A stretch of DNA of 64,000 bases from Mycolicibacterium diernhoferi (GTDB lineage Bacteria > Actinomycetota > Actinomycetes > Mycobacteriales > Mycobacteriaceae), in contig NZ_CP080332.1 of the NCBI RefSeq assembly GCF_019456655.1, forward strand, positions 2,480,001 to 2,544,000. Reading direction: 5' to 3'. Shown here one piece after another: positions 40,105 through 48,143 of this stretch (position 1 is the first letter of the stretch; every line of letters starts with the position of its first letter). A program made the position numbers and the translations under genes. Below the pieces are notes generated by a model. The model was given only the letters and a program-made list of their open reading frames with translations, was not told the DNA's origin and searched no databases.

Positions 40105-40857
40105 TCAGCGCACCTGCGCTCGGCCCCGTTCGATGACCGAGGACCGGCTCGCAGCGATATCGTCGCCGGACGTATCGGCCATCCAGGCCCGCGCCGCCTC
40201 GGCCTCGATCCACAACCCGGCCTGGGTCTGCTCGGCGTCGATGCGGTGGTAGGAGTCCAGCAGGGCGCCGACGGCCTTCTGGTTGTTGCCGACGATCGAG
40301 GCGGCGATCCGGCGAGCGGCCGGTAGCAGCTCCTCATGCGGGACGACCTCGGTGACCAGCCCGGTGCGCAGTGCATCGGCGGCCGACAGGTAATCCCCGG
40401 TGAGGCTCATCCGCCGGGCCATCCCGACCCCGACCTTCTGCGGCAGCCGCACCGACAGCCCCCAGGTCGGCAGCAGCCCGACCCGGGCGTGCGTGTCGGC
40501 GAACCGGGCCTGCTCGGAGGCGATCAGCACATCGCAGTACAGCGCGATCTCCAGCCCGCCGGTCACCGCGGCCCCGTTGATCGCGCCGATCACCGGCTTG
40601 CGCATGGCCGGCCACTTCGGCGAGATGTCGGGCAGTTCGGTGGTGCCACCGAGCTCCTTGAGGTCCAGTCCCGCGCAGAACACCGGGTCGGCCCCGGTCA
40701 GGATGACCACGTCCACGTCCGCGTCGGCCTCGGCGGCGCGCAGGGCGGCGAACAGTTCGGTGCGCAACTGCGCGGACAACGCGTTGCGGGACTGCGGACG
40801 GTTCAGCGTCAGGGTACGAACCCGGTCGGTGGTCTCGACGATCAGAACGGATGTCAT
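40105..40857 (-). CDS. echA16: Enoyl-CoA hydratase/isomerase family protein (EchA16-like)
   Basis: A 250-residue crotonase-fold protein similar to Rv2831. It shows NRPQSRNALSAQLRTEL, the CoA/oxyanion segment ADPVFCAGLDLKEL, AAVTGGLEIALYCDVLIASEQARFADTHARVGLLPTWG, with the second oxyanion glycine and the catalytic-position residues of enoyl-CoA hydratases. The exact substrate is unknown. ATG 40857 has a TACGGT -10 element 6 bases upstream on the minus strand. It diverges from the DUF2277 gene. Confidence 0.88.
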   Translation of the reverse strand: MTSVLIVETTDRVRTLTLNRPQSRNALSAQLRTELFAALRAAEADADVDVVILTGADPVFCAGLDLKELGGTTELPDISPKWPAMRKPVIGAINGAAVTGGLEIALYCDVLIASEQARFADTHARVGLLPTWGLSVRLPQKVGVGMARRMSLTGDYLSAADALRTGLVTEVVPHEELLPAARRIAASIVGNNQKAVGALLDSYHRIDAEQTQAGLWIEAEAARAWMADTSGDDIAASRSSVIERGRAQVR

Positions 40858-40863
40858 TGGCTC

Positions 40864-40869
40864 ACCGTA
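40864..40869 (-). promoter_or_regulatory. -10 element of echA16
   Basis: Reads TACGGT on the minus strand, 6 bases before the ATG at 40857. Confidence 0.45.
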
Positions 40870-40889
40870 TCCGCCATCCCGATCAGGCC

Positions 40890-40895
40890 TATCGT
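40890..40895 (+). promoter_or_regulatory. -10 element of the DUF2277 gene
   Basis: TATCGT, 7 bases before the ATG at 40903; divergent from the echA16 element only 20 bases away. Confidence 0.45.
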
Positions 40896-40902
40896 GGGTT
40901 CC

Positions 40903-41166
40903 ATGTGCCGGAACATCACCGAACTGCGGGGTCTGGAACCCGCGGCCACGCCCGAGGAGATCGAGGCCGCCGCGCGCCAGTACATCCGCAAGATCAGCGG
41001 CGTCACCCGACCCACCGCGGCCAACGAGGACGCCTTCGAAACCGCCGTCGCCGAGGTCACCGAGACCACCCGGCGACTGCTGGCCCAACTGCCGCCGCGC
41101 CGGCAGCCCCCGAAGACGGTGCCGCCGTTGCGCCGCCCAGAGGTCCGGGCCCGGCTCGGCCTGTGA
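40903..41166 (+). CDS. DUF2277 family small protein
   Basis: An 87-residue protein beginning MCRNITELRGLEPAATPEEIEAAARQYIRKISG, the DUF2277 signature with the invariant MCRNI start. The rest is helical and ends in a basic Pro/Arg-rich tail. No function is known for the family. It overlaps the DUF1802 gene by 4 bases and probably shares its transcript. Confidence 0.85.
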   Translation: MCRNITELRGLEPAATPEEIEAAARQYIRKISGVTRPTAANEDAFETAVAEVTETTRRLLAQLPPRRQPPKTVPPLRRPEVRARLGL

Positions 41167-41720
41167 CCGCGCCCGCACTCAAGGAGTGGAGTGCCGCGGT
41201 CGGGGCCCTGCTCGACGGCCGCCAGACGGTGCTGCTGCGCAAGGGCGGTATCCACGAGAAGCGGTTCTCGGTGGATCCGGCACGGGGGGCGCCTTTCCTG
41301 CTGTTCCCGACGGTCGCACACAGCCACGCCGAACGGCTGCGCCCCGAACACCGGGATCTGCTCAAACACGCCGCCGACAGCACCGAGGACGCGGTGGTGC
41401 TGCGCGCCGGCGCGACCGTGATCGACGCGATCGAGGTCACTCGCCCCGAACACATCGACGCGATCGCCGATCTGCACATCTGGACCGCGGAATCGGTGCG
41501 CGCGGACCGGCTGGACTTCCGCCCGAAGCACCGGTTGACCGTGCTGGTGGTGCAGGCCCGGCCGCTGGTCGAACCGCGGCGGCTGCCGCGCCGGCCCGAG
41601 TACGCCGGGTGCAACAGTTGGGTGCAGCTGGTGGTTCCCGAAAGGCGTTACGGCGCACCGGTATACAGCGCCGACGAGCTCGCCGGCGTGGCCCGGCGTG
41701 TGCGCGACTCAGTGGGCTGA
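41163..41720 (+). CDS. DUF1802 family protein
   Basis: A 185-residue soluble protein. LKEWSAAVGALLDGRQTVLLRKGGIHEK and FLLFPTVAHSHAERLRPEHRDLL are the DUF1802 hallmarks. The family has no assigned activity. GTG at 41163 overlaps the DUF2277 stop (GTGA). The 3' end overlaps by 12 bases the end of the CocE gene on the other strand. Confidence 0.82.
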   Translation: MTAPALKEWSAAVGALLDGRQTVLLRKGGIHEKRFSVDPARGAPFLLFPTVAHSHAERLRPEHRDLLKHAADSTEDAVVLRAGATVIDAIEVTRPEHIDAIADLHIWTAESVRADRLDFRPKHRLTVLVVQARPLVEPRRLPRRPEYAGCNSWVQLVVPERRYGAPVYSADELAGVARRVRDSVG

Positions 41721-43343
41721 CGGCGGCCCGTCGGCGGCCGGCAGGATCAGCCGGGACCCCTCGTCGTGGGTGACGGTATGGGTGGCGCTGCGCAGCGTCT
41801 GCCCGGACAGCGCGGGCTCGCCGGTGCCGAGATTGCGGGCGTAGCGCGGGTGCGAACCGCCGGCCACCAGCACCCGGATCCGCGACCCCGCCGCGAACCG
41901 GTGGGCGACCGCGTCGAGCTCGACGCGCACCGGGCCGGAGCCGTCCGGGTACCGGCGGTAACCGTCGGTCACATTGTGCGAGCGACCCTGCGCGTCCACC
42001 TCGCTGATCCGGACGAACACGTCGTGGTGCGGATTGTCGGCGCGGTGGGTCAGCTCGAGGACCGGTGTGCCGACGGTGTAGACGTCGGCGGCCAGCGGTT
42101 CGCCGGTGAAGGCCAGCACATCGGCGCGCCGGGCCAGCGCCGAATCCTCGCGGTACCCACCCTTGCTGGACAGCAGCCGGCCGCCGATGGTCGGGGTCGG
42201 GTGCGCGGGGTCGTAGGTGAAGCTGGAGGCGGTCGCGTCACCCGCGGTCTCGCCGAGACGCCCGCCGGGCAGCAGGTACAGGTCCCGGTGCGCGCCACCG
42301 GTCGGCAGATCCGGTAGCTCGACCCAGCCGTCGTTGTGGATGTGCAGGCGCACCGGATTGCGCCGGGTGTCGGGCCGGCCGGACAGGTGGGTGCCGAGCC
42401 AGTCCAGCGTCTCCCGGACTACGGTCGGACCGCCCTTGGTCATCATCTGGGTGTGCGTCCAGGACCCGACGGTCAGCGCGGTCGGGACACCGCGGGCGCG
42501 CAGATGCCGGTACTGGGTCAGCGTCTGATCCAGGAACAGGTCCTGCCAGCCGGACAGCAGTAGCACCGGGACCTCGACGCGATCCAGCGCCTCGACGGCG
42601 CCGAGGCGGCGCCAGTGCTCGGGATCGTCCTGCGGTGGCCGCAGCCAGGATTCGTACCACTGCGCGCCGTCCCCGAGCAGGGCGCGCCCACCCTCGGCGA
42701 GTGGGAGATCCAGCGCCGCGGTCTGCACCCGCCGCCCGGCCAGGGCCTGCCGCATGACCGCCTGCGCCAGGCCGGGGTCCTCCTGGTGGGAGACCATATC
42801 GCTCCAGCCCAGGAAGTCGTTGAGCGAGAAAGCCCCGGTGCCCCAGGAGGATTGGGCGAAATCGTGCGGCCCGACGGTGATCACCGCGGCCGCCAGCTCG
42901 GGCGGCGGATCGGTGAGCAGCGCCCACTGGGTGAAGCCCAGATAGGACAGCCCGATGGTCGCGAACGTGCCGGTGAACCACGGCTGTTCGCGCAGCCAGA
43001 CGACGGTGTCGGCGCCGTCGTCGACCTCGTTGACCATCGGGGTGAACTCGCCCCCGGAGCCGAAAGTGCCGCGCACACTCTGGAACACGACGTGGTAGCC
43101 GCGGGTCGCGTAGATGCTGCCGAACAGCACGGTGAACGGGAACCGCCGGCCGTACGGGGCGCGGACCAGGATGGTGCCGGCCGGGTGCGCGGTCCGTGGC
43201 TCGTAGTGGTCGGCGAGCAACTCGACACCGTCGCGCATCGGGATCCGCACCCGCCGGTGCACCACGTAGTCGTTGGTCGGTGTGGGCAACTGCAGTGCCC
43301 GGCTCAGCGCGTGCCGGCCGAGATACGAGGGTCGTGGGCTCAC
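41709..43343 (-). CDS. CocE/NonD family hydrolase
   Basis: A 544-residue serine hydrolase of the X-Pro dipeptidyl-peptidase S15 type. The N-terminal alpha/beta domain has RIPMRDGVELLADHY and ILVRAPYGRRFP, the nucleophile elbow GLSYLG in FATIGLSYLGFTQW, an aspartate in LLLSGWQDLFLDQ and a histidine in GSWTHTQM. The C-terminal jelly-roll domain (about 310-535) includes RYARNLGTGEP. Likely an esterase or amidase of unknown substrate. GTG start is 9 bases after the DUF3558 stop and has a TAGGGT element just upstream. Confidence 0.88.
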   Translation of the reverse strand: MSPRPSYLGRHALSRALQLPTPTNDYVVHRRVRIPMRDGVELLADHYEPRTAHPAGTILVRAPYGRRFPFTVLFGSIYATRGYHVVFQSVRGTFGSGGEFTPMVNEVDDGADTVVWLREQPWFTGTFATIGLSYLGFTQWALLTDPPPELAAAVITVGPHDFAQSSWGTGAFSLNDFLGWSDMVSHQEDPGLAQAVMRQALAGRRVQTAALDLPLAEGGRALLGDGAQWYESWLRPPQDDPEHWRRLGAVEALDRVEVPVLLLSGWQDLFLDQTLTQYRHLRARGVPTALTVGSWTHTQMMTKGGPTVVRETLDWLGTHLSGRPDTRRNPVRLHIHNDGWVELPDLPTGGAHRDLYLLPGGRLGETAGDATASSFTYDPAHPTPTIGGRLLSSKGGYREDSALARRADVLAFTGEPLAADVYTVGTPVLELTHRADNPHHDVFVRISEVDAQGRSHNVTDGYRRYPDGSGPVRVELDAVAHRFAAGSRIRVLVAGGSHPRYARNLGTGEPALSGQTLRSATHTVTHDEGSRLILPAADGPPSAH

Positions 43344-43349
43344 CCCGCC

Positions 43350-43355
43350 ACCCTA
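43350..43355 (-). promoter_or_regulatory. -10 element of the CocE-family gene
   Basis: Reads TAGGGT on the minus strand, 6 bases before the GTG; it overlaps the stop codon of the upstream DUF3558 gene. Confidence 0.4.
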
Positions 43356-43925
43356 GAACTTGTAGTACGGCACCAGTTCGTGCGCGCGCTGCAGGTTGGT
43401 CTGCAGGCAGTCGGGGCGGTCCGGGGAGTGGATCGGGGAGTAGAACAGCGACTGCTGCAGCACGCCGTAATCGGTCTTGAAGGCGATCATGCAGGTGACC
43501 CACCACCGGTCGTTCCAGTCGGTGGGCTTCATGATCCAGAACTGGGCGGCACGGTGCCCGGCGATGTCGAGTTCGACCGCGTCGGCGGGCAGGCTGGCCT
43601 CGTAGGTGCGCCACACGAACGCCTCCACCGCCATCTGGTAGTTGCCGGCGTCGTACTTGCAGCGCAGCCCGTCTTCCGGCGTCGGCGGTGTGAACGCCAG
43701 CCCGATGCGCTGCACGACGTCGAGCGGGATTTCCTCGCACGGCACGAACGGGCGCGGATCGGTGGTCGCGATGACCGGCCATTTGATCGTCGTCGACACA
43801 TTGGTCATCGGCAGGTCGCTGGCCCGGACCTGGGTCGGAGCCCCGGTCGGATTGCTCTGCCACACCACGATCACCGCGGCGACGAGCGCACACAGCGCTG
43901 ACAGCAGCCGCAGTTTGGCAGCCAT
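43353..43925 (-). CDS. DUF3558-like exported/membrane-anchored protein
   Basis: A 190-residue protein with one N-terminal hydrophobic segment (residues 5-22, LLSALCALVAAVIVVWQ) and no clear lipobox, so it is either anchored or secreted. The mature part has the DUF3558-type beginning DPRPFVPCEEIPLDVVQRIGLAFTPP and further cysteines (LRCKYD, VTCMIAF, PDCLQTN), four in all, probably two disulfides. Function unknown; the family is widespread in mycobacterial envelopes. A GTG directly before the ATG is an alternative start. Confidence 0.7.
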   Translation of the reverse strand: MAAKLRLLSALCALVAAVIVVWQSNPTGAPTQVRASDLPMTNVSTTIKWPVIATTDPRPFVPCEEIPLDVVQRIGLAFTPPTPEDGLRCKYDAGNYQMAVEAFVWRTYEASLPADAVELDIAGHRAAQFWIMKPTDWNDRWWVTCMIAFKTDYGVLQQSLFYSPIHSPDRPDCLQTNLQRAHELVPYYKF

Positions 43926-43969
43926 CACACCCCCATCACATGTCGACGAGCTCTTAGAGCCTTGCCGGG

Positions 43970-43975
43970 AGTGTA
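43970..43975 (-). promoter_or_regulatory. Possible -10 element of the DUF3558-like gene
   Basis: Reads TACACT on the minus strand; would give a leader of about 35-40 bases with a GGGGGTG ribosome-binding site. Confidence 0.35.
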
Positions 43976-44034
43976 CAAGCACCAAACAGGAACAGGTTCT
44001 AGTTGCTCGGATCAACTCGTCCCGGCCGCGCCAG

Positions 44035-44040
44035 TAGGCT
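44035..44040 (+). promoter_or_regulatory. -10 element of the metallophosphoesterase gene
   Basis: TAGGCT, 8 bases before the GTG at 44049; supports a leaderless message for the phosphoesterase-pptT-truB series. Confidence 0.55.
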
Positions 44041-44048
44041 GATCTGTT

Positions 44049-45014
44049 GTGTCCCTGCCGCCACGAGATCAACGACGTCCGGTGCTGTGGGCGATCAGCG
44101 ACCTGCACACCGGTCATACCGGCAACAAGCCGGTCACCGAATCGCTGTACCCGTCGAGCCCCGACGACTGGTTGATCGTCGCCGGGGATGTCGGGGAGCG
44201 CACCGACGAGATCCGCTGGGCGCTGGATTTGCTGCGTAAACGCTTCGCCAAGGTGATCTGGGTGCCGGGCAACCACGAGCTGTGGACGACCAACAAGGAC
44301 CCGATGCAGATCTTCGGGCGCTCGCGCTACGACTACCTGGTCGACATGTGCGATCAGATGGGCGTCGTCACGCCCGAGCACCCCTTCCCGGTCTGGAACG
44401 AGGAGGGCGGCCCGGCCACCATCGTGCCGATGTTCCTGCTCTACGACTATTCGTTCCTGCCGGCCGGCACCGCCACCAAGGCCGAGGGGCTGGCCCTGGC
44501 CAAGGAACGCAACATCGTCGGCACCGACGAGTACCTGCTGTCGGCCGAGCCGTACGCCACCCGTGACGCCTGGTGCCGGGACCGGGTGGCCCAGACCCGA
44601 AAGCGGCTCGAAGACCTGGACTGGATGACGCCGACGGTGCTGGTCAACCACTTCCCGCTGGTGCGCGAACCCTGCGACGCGATGTTCTACCCGGAGTTCG
44701 CGCTCTGGTGCGGGACGACGGCAACCGCGGACTGGCACACCCGCTACAACGCCGTCTGCTCGGTGTACGGCCACCTGCACATTCCGCGCACCACCTGGTA
44801 CGACGGGGTGCGGTTCGAGGAGGTGTCGGTCGGCTATCCGCGCGAATGGCGGCGCCGTAAGCCGTATCGCTGGCTGCGCCAGATCCTGCCCGACCCGAAG
44901 TACGCGCCGGGCTATCTCAACGATTTCGGTGGTCATTTCGAGATCACCGAGGAGATGCGGGAGAACGCGCAGAAGATGCAGGACCGCATCAACTCCCGGC
45001 GAGGGGCACCGTAG
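44049..45014 (+). CDS. Calcineurin-like metallophosphoesterase
   Basis: A 321-residue protein similar to Rv2795c. The binuclear metal site motifs are AISDLHTGH, IVAGDVGE, VPGNHELW, TVLVNHFPL and VYGHLHIPRTTW. It precedes pptT, overlapping it by one base, as in M. tuberculosis where loss of Rv2795c (PptH) affects PptT inhibition; PptH is reported to hydrolyse the phosphopantetheine group from carrier proteins, opposing PptT. By position and similarity this gene is the likely equivalent. Confidence 0.88.
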   Translation: MSLPPRDQRRPVLWAISDLHTGHTGNKPVTESLYPSSPDDWLIVAGDVGERTDEIRWALDLLRKRFAKVIWVPGNHELWTTNKDPMQIFGRSRYDYLVDMCDQMGVVTPEHPFPVWNEEGGPATIVPMFLLYDYSFLPAGTATKAEGLALAKERNIVGTDEYLLSAEPYATRDAWCRDRVAQTRKRLEDLDWMTPTVLVNHFPLVREPCDAMFYPEFALWCGTTATADWHTRYNAVCSVYGHLHIPRTTWYDGVRFEEVSVGYPREWRRRKPYRWLRQILPDPKYAPGYLNDFGGHFEITEEMRENAQKMQDRINSRRGAP

Positions 45015-45679
45015 TGCTACTCCCATCCGTGGTCCCCGATCTCGTGGTCACCGCCGAGCTCTACGAGGACCCGCCGGGGTTGGCGCCGCTCCCGGAAGAG
45101 GAGCCGCTGGTGGCGAGGTCGGTGGCCAAACGTCGCAACGAGTTCGTCACCGTCCGTCATTGCGCCCGGATCGCGCTCGGCGAGATCGGGGTGGAGCCGG
45201 TGCCGATCCTCAAGGGCGACAAGGGCGAACCCTGCTGGCCCGAGGGGGTGGTCGGCAGCCTCACCCACTGTGAAGGGTTCCGCGGCGCCGCCATCGGGCG
45301 GCAACGCGAGATCCGGTCGCTGGGGATCGACGCCGAACCGCACGATGTACTGCCCAAGGGTGTGCTGGATGCGATCAGCCTGCCGGTCGAACGCGCCCAG
45401 CTCGCCGAGTTGTCCCAGCTGCCGGCCGACCTGCACTGGGATCGGATCCTGTTCTGCGCCAAAGAAGCAACGTATAAGGCATGGTTCCCGTTGACGCACC
45501 GCTGGCTCGGTTTCGAGGACGCGCACATCACCTTCACCCTCGACGATTCCGGTAGCGCGGGCACCTTCCGGTCGCGCATCCTGATCGACCCCGCCGCCGA
45601 ACACGGGCCGCCGCTGACCGCGCTGGACGGTCGCTGGTCGGTGGCCGGCGGCATCGCCCTGACGGCGATCACGCTGTGA
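45014..45679 (+). CDS. pptT: 4'-phosphopantetheinyl transferase PptT
   Basis: A 221-residue Sfp-type transferase that moves phosphopantetheine from CoA to type I fatty acid, polyketide and peptide synthases needed for mycolate and lipid synthesis. Motifs: VGSLTHCEG, the Mg-binding [10 protein letters not shown] and [20 protein letters not shown] 45014 is the first codon after the upstream stop; the match to the M. tuberculosis enzyme begins near its N-terminus. Overlaps truB by 4 bases. Confidence 0.95.
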   Translation: MLLPSVVPDLVVTAELYEDPPGLAPLPEEEPLVARSVAKRRNEFVTVRHCARIALGEIGVEPVPILKGDKGEPCWPEGVVGSLTHCEGFRGAAIGRQREIRSLGIDAEPHDVLPKGVLDAISLPVERAQLAELSQLPADLHWDRILFCAKEATYKAWFPLTHRWLGFEDAHITFTLDDSGSAGTFRSRILIDPAAEHGPPLTALDGRWSVAGGIALTAITL

Positions 45680-46581
45680 GCGCCGTGCACAAGGCAGCGG
45701 TCGAGCCCGGTCTGGTCATCGTGGACAAACCGGCCGGGATGACCAGTCATGACGTGGTCGGAAAGTGCCGGCGGCTGTTCGGGACCCGCAAGGTCGGCCA
45801 CGCCGGCACCCTGGATCCGATGGCCACCGGAGTGCTGGTGATCGGTATCGAACGTGCCACCAAGATCCTCGGGCTCATCACCGGTACCGACAAGTCGTAC
45901 GCGGCCACCATCCGGCTCGGCCGGACGACCACCACCGAAGACGCCGAAGGTGAAGAGCTGCAGACCGTCCCGGCCGAACATGTGACCGACGATCAGATCG
46001 AACAGGCGGTCGCCGGGCTGCGTGGGGACATCGACCAGGTGCCCTCGGCGGTCAGCGCGATCAAGGTGGCCGGCGAGCGGTCCTACAAGCTGGCCCGGGA
46101 GGGCCGGGCGGTGGAGCTGGCGGCCCGGCCGGTGCACATCGCACGGTTCGAGGTGCTCGCGACACGCAGGTCCGGCGGGTTCACCGATGTCGATGTCGAG
46201 GTCGACTGTTCGTCCGGCACCTACATCCGGGCGCTGGCCCGCGACGTCGGCGCCGCCCTCGGGGTGGGCGGGCATCTCACCGCCCTGCGGCGCACCGCGG
46301 TCGGACGGTACGGGCTGGCCGAGGCGCGCACCCTCGACGATCTCGCCGATGCGGCCCGGCTGTCCTACAGCCTGGACGAGGCCTGCCTGCTCGGATTCGG
46401 ACGCCGGGACCTCACCGCGGCCGAGGCGGTGGACACCAGCCACGGGCGGGCGCTGGAGCCCGCGGGCATCGAGGGTATCTACGCCGCCGTCGGCCCGGAC
46501 GGCCGGGTGATCGCCCTGCTGCAGGACGGTCCGTCGCGGACCAAATCGGTGGTCGTCATCCGGCCCGCGACATTGTCGTGA
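45676..46581 (+). CDS. truB: tRNA pseudouridine-55 synthase
   Basis: A 301-residue enzyme that makes pseudouridine 55 in the T-loop of tRNAs. The catalytic aspartate is in [15 protein letters not shown] (about residue 46), preceded by [11 protein letters not shown] and followed by [11 protein letters not shown] and [15 protein letters not shown]. The C-terminal extension (about 225-301) is the actinobacterial type. GTG overlaps the pptT stop (GTGA). Confidence 0.96.
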   Translation: MSAVHKAAVEPGLVIVDKPAGMTSHDVVGKCRRLFGTRKVGHAGTLDPMATGVLVIGIERATKILGLITGTDKSYAATIRLGRTTTTEDAEGEELQTVPAEHVTDDQIEQAVAGLRGDIDQVPSAVSAIKVAGERSYKLAREGRAVELAARPVHIARFEVLATRRSGGFTDVDVEVDCSSGTYIRALARDVGAALGVGGHLTALRRTAVGRYGLAEARTLDDLADAARLSYSLDEACLLGFGRRDLTAAEAVDTSHGRALEPAGIEGIYAAVGPDGRVIALLQDGPSRTKSVVVIRPATLS

Positions 46582-46696
46582 GGTTCACGCAAAACCGGAC
46601 GCATGTCCCATATGCCCGCCGGATGCGCGAATCAGCCCCCTTTATCAGGTAAACGTCAGATACGTGGCGTTTTTATTAGCCAAATCCCAGGCTTTC

Positions 46697-46711
46697 GGCG
46701 AACTTTTCGCC
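46697..46711. promoter_or_regulatory. Palindrome upstream of the SRPBCC gene
   Basis: GGCGAA-CTT-TTCGCC, perfect 6-base arms, 24 bases before the ATG at 46735, in an AT-enriched intergenic region (46582-46734). Could be an operator or a leader hairpin. Confidence 0.4.
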
Positions 46712-46734
46712 CACCCGGGTTCGTTGTAACAAGC

Positions 46735-47361
46735 ATGAGCGAACATGCACCGGTCTGCGACCACCCGCTGTTCAACTACCAGCCCGCATGGGCCAGTAGC
46801 CGGGCCGCGGCCGTCGGGCACGTGACCCGGCACGCCAATCTGGCCCTGGCCCCGGCCGCGCTGTGGTCGGTTCTGGCCGATCCGCGCACCTGGAGCGACT
46901 GGCTGACGGTGCACCGGCGCTGGGCGGTCGAACCGCGGGCGCAGTTCGTCCCGGGCGCGCGGATGACCGCCGAGACGGTGATGCTCGGCGTCACCAACAC
47001 CGTCGAATGGACCGTCGAGGCCGCGATCGGCCCCGGCACTCTGGTGCTCATCGGGGCGGGCGAGTCCGGCATGCGCACCCGGCTCACCTTCTGGATCGGC
47101 CCGGCCGAACAGGGATCCCGGCTGACGGTTACCTGTGAGGTCGCCGGCGACCGCCTCAACGACGTCATCATCGGGGCGATCGAACAGGACGGCGCCGAAC
47201 AGCTCGACCGCAGCATCGCGCTGCTGGAGGAACTCGCCGCGCGGGCACCCGAGGAGTCCGCCCGTCCGGCGCTGCGGCTGGTGCATTCGGCCCCGGCGAC
47301 GCCCGAGCGCACACCCCGCTGGAGTGGCGACGCGCACGCGCACCTGAAGATGGTGCGCTAG
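46735..47361 (+). CDS. SRPBCC (START-like) family protein
   Basis: A 208-residue soluble protein with the polyketide-cyclase/SRPBCC helix-grip pattern: HANLALAPAALWSVLADPRTWSDWL at about 32-56, central strands ARMTAETVMLGVTNTVEWTVE, GTLVLIGAGESGMRTRLTFWI and the long C-terminal helix with LDRSIALLEELA. Such folds bind hydrophobic ligands in an internal cavity. Residues 1-30 and 180-208 are extra. It lies between truB and mntR, a place taken by other genes in M. tuberculosis. Ligand unknown. It overlaps mntR by 4 bases tail to tail. Confidence 0.75.
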   Translation: MSEHAPVCDHPLFNYQPAWASSRAAAVGHVTRHANLALAPAALWSVLADPRTWSDWLTVHRRWAVEPRAQFVPGARMTAETVMLGVTNTVEWTVEAAIGPGTLVLIGAGESGMRTRLTFWIGPAEQGSRLTVTCEVAGDRLNDVIIGAIEQDGAEQLDRSIALLEELAARAPEESARPALRLVHSAPATPERTPRWSGDAHAHLKMVR

Positions 47362-48062
47362 ACCACCCAGATCGCTTCGGCGGCAGGGCTTCCCAAGTCG
47401 ACCGTGGTGACCGAACCGTCATCGCCGGCGTCGGCAGGTCCCTGGACGGCGACCGAGATCATGCCGGCGAAATCGCGACGCGCGACCACCCGCAGGTGCG
47501 AATCCAAGGCGATCCCGACGCTGTCGAAATAGCGCAGCATCTCGGGGTCGGCATCGGAGATGCGGGCCACCGTGCCGTCCTCCCCGTCGGTGCAGACCGA
47601 CAGCTGCCGGGCCGGCGGTGTCGGCACCCGGCCGTCGGGCGCCGGTATCGGGTCGCCGTGCGGATCACGGGTCGGGAAGCCGAGTTTCGCGTCGATCCGG
47701 TCGAGCATCCGATCCGACACCGCGTGCTCGAGGATCTCGGCCTCGTCGTGCACCTCGTCCCAGCCGTAGCCGAGCTCGCGCACCAGGAACGTCTCCATCA
47801 GGCGGTGCCGACGCACCATCGCCAACGCGGCCTGACGGCCGGCCTCGGTGAGGGTCACCGCGCCGTACTTGGCGTGGTCCACCAAGCCCTGATCGGCCAG
47901 CTTGCGGATGGATTCCGAGGCGGTGCTCGCCGAAACCCCGATGCGTTCGGCCAGGAGTTTGGTGCTGACCTTGTCCGGCGACCATTCCTGGGCCGTCCAG
48001 ATCACCTTCAGGTAGTCCTGTGCAACCGTCGTCAAGTCCTGCGGGTTGCTGTTGGAATCCAC
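47358..48062 (-). CDS. mntR: DtxR-family manganese-type repressor MntR
   Basis: A 234-residue metal-dependent repressor, similar to M. tuberculosis MntR/SirR (Rv2788). Winged helix (about 8-70) with AERIGVSASTASESIRKL, dimer domain with metal ligands, and a C-terminal FeoA/SH3-like domain (about 155-232). The position of the DtxR iron-site cysteine is a glutamate: E109, E112 and H113 in EAEILEHAVSD, with H86 and D16, the MntR pattern. K19 occupies the place of another MntR carboxylate. GTG 48062 is preceded by a -10 element overlapping a perfect palindrome, suggesting self-regulation. Confidence 0.9.
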   Translation of the reverse strand: MDSNSNPQDLTTVAQDYLKVIWTAQEWSPDKVSTKLLAERIGVSASTASESIRKLADQGLVDHAKYGAVTLTEAGRQAALAMVRRHRLMETFLVRELGYGWDEVHDEAEILEHAVSDRMLDRIDAKLGFPTRDPHGDPIPAPDGRVPTPPARQLSVCTDGEDGTVARISDADPEMLRYFDSVGIALDSHLRVVARRDFAGMISVAVQGPADAGDDGSVTTVDLGSPAAEAIWVV

Positions 48063-48070
48063 GACTACCG

Positions 48071-48076
48071 AGTTTA
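48071..48076 (-). promoter_or_regulatory. -10 element of mntR
   Basis: Reads TAAACT on the minus strand, 8 bases before the GTG; its upstream edge touches the palindrome at 48076-48090. Confidence 0.5.
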
Positions 48077-48090
48077 GGCAATCATTGCCT
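48076..48090. promoter_or_regulatory. Candidate MntR operator
   Basis: AGGCAA-TCA-TTGCCT, a perfect 15-base palindrome directly upstream of and touching the mntR -10 element. DtxR-family operators are palindromes of this sort at promoters. Confidence 0.6.
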
Positions 48091-48130
48091 GATCCGGGTA
48101 TCCAAGGCAGACGGCCGCGAGTCCGCGCCG

Positions 48131-48136
48131 TACTCT
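48131..48136 (+). promoter_or_regulatory. -10 element of ribF
   Basis: TACTCT, 7 bases before the GTG at 48144; supports a leaderless ribF message. Confidence 0.5.
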
Positions 48137-48143
48137 TGCCGGT

